Shown here in pieces: positions 58,299 through 60,079 of a DNA stretch of 60,079 nucleotides. The notes beneath the pieces were generated by a model. That model made no database searches, had not been told where the DNA came from, and saw nothing but the letters and a program-made list of their open reading frames with translations. Source of the stretch: Clostridiales bacterium. Its GTDB lineage: Bacteria; Bacillota; Clostridia; Caldicoprobacterales; UBA3941. The stretch is taken from positions 1 to 60,079 of the forward strand of contig JAAYGY010000053.1 of NCBI GenBank assembly GCA_012735575.1, read 5' to 3'. The position numbers and the translations under genes were made by a program. Within the stretch, counting starts at the first letter, position 1, and every line of letters starts with the position of its first letter.

Positions 58299-59480
58299 TC
58301 AGCTAAATTGCCCAGGAAATTTCATTTTTCGCAGTTTAGGGAATCTTTTATTGTATTCCTCTACTTCCTCTTTATCAATATTATTGAAAATCTCCGATTC
58401 ATAAAACTTTCCTTTAACCCCTTTTAAGCTGTCTATTGTTAATTCTGCAGCCATGAATGCATCAAAGTTTTTTCCATCAGATGTTGTAATACCAAAGTTC
58501 TTGCAAGGCTTGAATCCAAACCTGGAATAATAGTTGGGATCTCCGAAAATTATAATACCTTTATAGCCCTTTGCGGCAGCTAGTTTCATTGTTTCATTAA
58601 TCAACAACCCGCCAACTCCACAACCCTGCCATTCTGGTTCTACAGAGATGGGACCGAAAGATATTATCTCATGTACATCTTCACCGTCAACAACCTTCGA
58701 CCTGGAATACATTATGCATCCAATTATCTTCCCATCCTTTACCGCTACCCTGCTAAGCTCTGGAAGATAATCTTTGTGTTGACGCAATTTATGGACAAGG
58801 TAGTGTTCATCGCATCCGGGTGCATACTTGTTCCAGAATGCTCGTTGTGTCATTAGTTCTACTTCATACCAGTCAGATTCCGTTTCCATCCTAATCTCCA
58901 CATCTTCTCTGGTTAGCTTGTTTCTTCTTTCAGGAAACCATCCAAATTCCAGCCTTACTTCTTTTCTTTGTAAGTCATTATTTGAATAACAACAGGTATC
59001 TAAGCCAATCAAAGTAAATCCTTCATGTAAATAAAAATCTATTGCATTGACATTACAGGATTGTGTTTCCAATATTACGGCACGTCTACCCTCTAACCTT
59101 GCCTGTTCCTTAGGGATCTCTATCAAAGCATGACCTATTCCCTGCTTTTGATATTTTTCCGCTACCCACAGCTCAGTTATTCGAAGGCGATTGGACCATA
59201 GCTCTGGATTAGTTTCAATGGCAGCAATTAATTCACCATCAATTACCACTCCCCAGGCAAAGGCATTCTCCCAATGATCCTCATAGAGCCTATCTGGAAA
59301 ATCATATTCTTCGGACCCGCGGGTTATTGGTTGTTCTAGATCCTTTTTTTGAATATCAATAGCAAAGCCCTTGTTTGTTCTATTGATCACAACATCATAA
59401 TACTGATCTGTTGTATATTTAATTGGTAATACAGTCCCCTTCCATTTATCTTTTGGCAGATCAATGATCCTATATTCCAT
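58299..59480 (-). CDS. Tandem GNAT acetyltransferase (SatA-like plus YhbS-like domains)
   Basis: A 393-residue protein with two acetyl-CoA-dependent N-acetyltransferase domains. Domain 1 (about 60-185) has VAEKYQKQGIGHALIEI and LETQSCNVNAIDFYLHEGF, resembling streptothricin acetyltransferase. Domain 2 (about 195-335) has VEPEWQGCGVGGLLINETM and FGDPNYYSRFGFKP, resembling YhbS-type acetyltransferases. The two are usually separate proteins. AGGGG lies before the ATG at 59480. It might act on an antibiotic, polyamine or amino-acid derivative; neither resistance nor substrate can be read from the sequence. Confidence 0.88.
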   Translation of the reverse strand: MEYRIIDLPKDKWKGTVLPIKYTTDQYYDVVINRTNKGFAIDIQKKDLEQPITRGSEEYDFPDRLYEDHWENAFAWGVVIDGELIAAIETNPELWSNRLRITELWVAEKYQKQGIGHALIEIPKEQARLEGRRAVILETQSCNVNAIDFYLHEGFTLIGLDTCCYSNNDLQRKEVRLEFGWFPERRNKLTREDVEIRMETESDWYEVELMTQRAFWNKYAPGCDEHYLVHKLRQHKDYLPELSRVAVKDGKIIGCIMYSRSKVVDGEDVHEIISFGPISVEPEWQGCGVGGLLINETMKLAAAKGYKGIIIFGDPNYYSRFGFKPCKNFGITTSDGKNFDAFMAAELTIDSLKGVKGKFYESEIFNNIDKEEVEEYNKRFPKLRKMKFPGQFS

Positions 59481-59583
59481 TTTTCTACACCCCTATATAT
59501 TTATCTCTTTCTCATACCACAAGGATCTGTGACTTCCTTGAACAAATTTTAAGGAACCTTTAAATTATCAGATCAAACTAGTT

Positions 59584-59829
59584 TTACATCTGTTTATAAA
59601 TTTCACTATACTTATTAAAAGGAGAAGAGAAAAAATCAAAAGCAATATCCGACTCTTCTCTTTTTATTGCTAAGTCCTTGATTCCCTTGAACAAATAATA
59701 CACGACCCATAAATTTAATATAAATGACAATATTGCTAAAGGAATGCTAAAAAAGCCCAGTGTACCAAGATTAATGCCTGGTTCCTGTGCCGGACTTTGA
59801 TATATTGAAAATAGAGAAAGTATTATCAT
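59584..59829 (-). CDS. Small membrane protein, start uncertain
   Basis: An 81-residue protein from the ATG at 59829, with two hydrophobic spans (about 1-12 and 22-48) and a charged C-terminal tail. No family recognised. The ATG overlaps the stop of a 19-codon leader ORF as ATGA. In its own frame the sequence continues upstream, in a protein-like way (NPYDRKRISDYFFKASKYN), for about 23 codons to a stop with no ATG, GTG or TTG. Either an ATT start or a lost start codon is possible, or the upstream similarity to coding sequence is chance. Confidence 0.6.
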   Translation of the reverse strand: MIILSLFSIYQSPAQEPGINLGTLGFFSIPLAILSFILNLWVVYYLFKGIKDLAIKREESDIAFDFFSSPFNKYSEIYKQM

Positions 59830-59885
59830 GAAAAGATTGTACTTTGAAGCTTTGAAAAAATAATCGCTAATCCTTTTTCTATCAT
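59826..59885 (-). CDS. Candidate 19-residue leader peptide coupled to the small membrane protein
   Basis: ATG at 59885 preceded by AGGGGG with an 8-nt spacer. The 19 codons encode MIEKGLAIIFSKLQSTIFS and end in a TGA that overlaps the ATG of the next gene. It looks like a translational coupling device. Alternatively it is the frameshifted or displaced start of the downstream gene. Confidence 0.4.
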   Translation of the reverse strand: MIEKGLAIIFSKLQSTIFS

Positions 59886-59944
59886 AAGGATTTCCCCCTT
59901 AAAACTATATACTTTATAATATCATGTGGCCTGATGTCCTTTCA

Positions 59945-59988
59945 AATAAAAAAACCATGAAACTGAAGATTTTTCTTCTGTTTCATGG
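59945..59988 (-). terminator. Terminator of the gene entering from the right edge
   Basis: CCATGAAAC (59955-59963) / GTTTCATGG (59980-59988), with inner pairing AAGA/TCTT. It is followed by T7 on the minus strand. Confidence 0.8.
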
Positions 59989-60002
59989 ATTATAATCTAT
60001 AA

Positions 60003-60079
60003 TCAAAAACCTAGCCACTCAATCTTTTCTGCCAAATCCTTTCTTTCAGGTGGAGCTGGATCTTCATCAGGATATCCTA
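60003..60079 (-). CDS. C-terminal end of a probable nitroreductase-family protein
   Basis: The open frame enters from the right edge and ends with the TGA at 60003-60005, giving the C-terminus GYPDEDPAPPERKDLAEKIE followed by WLGF. The GYPDE-x-P-x-P-P-x-R-K pattern is typical of the C-terminal end of FMN nitroreductases. Only 25 codons are visible, so the assignment is tentative. The terminator at 59945-59988 lies directly downstream. Confidence 0.5.
   Translation of the reverse strand, partial: GYPDEDPAPPERKDLAEKIEWLGF

Overview
The window looks like chromosome of a low-GC anaerobic Bacillota, most likely class Clostridia; I cannot name the genus. The reasons are the AT-rich intergenic DNA, strong Shine-Dalgarno (SD) sites, frequent GTG/TTG starts, the [FeFe]-hydrogenase maturation genes hydF-hydG-hydE, a homodimeric-type pyruvate:ferredoxin oxidoreductase, a giant 2-hydroxyacyl-CoA dehydratase activase-like protein, CymR, MntR-type and Rex-type regulation, and LtaS/FloA/PrsA-type envelope genes. 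No rRNA, tRNA, CRISPR array, phage or intact insertion sequence was seen. Most genes lie on the minus strand.

Layout. 1-8.3 kb is an iron/sulfur block: feoA-feoB (feoB runs off the left edge) divergent from an MntR/DtxR-type regulator, cymR-cysK, and hydF-hydG-hydE. A promoter overlapped by a Rex-like operator and a long leader with an apparent attenuator precede hydF. 8.3-15.4 kb holds a citrate synthase (plus strand) and a livK-H-M-G-F branched-chain amino-acid transporter operon ending in a CBS-ACT sensor-like gene. 15.6-19.0 kb is a copper operon, copA-copZ-csoR, with a CsoR-type palindrome at the copA promoter. 19.3-34.2 kb is central and amino-acid metabolism: nifJ, a 1433-residue tandem activase, a saccharopine-dehydrogenase-like protein, uridine phosphorylase, an acyl-CoA synthetase, glutamate dehydrogenase with a tiny membrane ORF upstream, and an inositol-monophosphatase-family enzyme.

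34.2-40 kb encodes floA, a fused two-domain sugar-type ABC permease without its ATPase or binding protein, and a class A penicillin-binding protein with an Asn-rich tail. 40-43.6 kb has an orphan trpB, an SGNH hydrolase and a lipoprotein polysaccharide deacetylase. 43.5-51 kb has a prsA-like foldase/response regulator/histidine kinase/unknown lipoprotein operon, then trxB-glmM. 51-60 kb has a soluble chemoreceptor-like protein with a C-terminal sugar-binding-protein domain, an LtaS-type sulfatase coupled to a C69 peptidase, a DUF1858 protein, an alpha/beta hydrolase, a tandem GNAT protein, a small membrane protein behind a leader ORF, and the end of a probable nitroreductase.

As a whole the genes fit a fermenter of amino acids and pyruvate. 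LivKHMGF imports branched-chain amino acids, GDH and PFOR generate NADH and reduced ferredoxin, and the hydrogenase maturases serve H2 disposal. The points most worth checking are the hydF leader, the chemoreceptor/binding-protein fusion, the orphan fused permease, and a small inverted-repeat element at 39.9 kb whose core recurs beside the copper genes.
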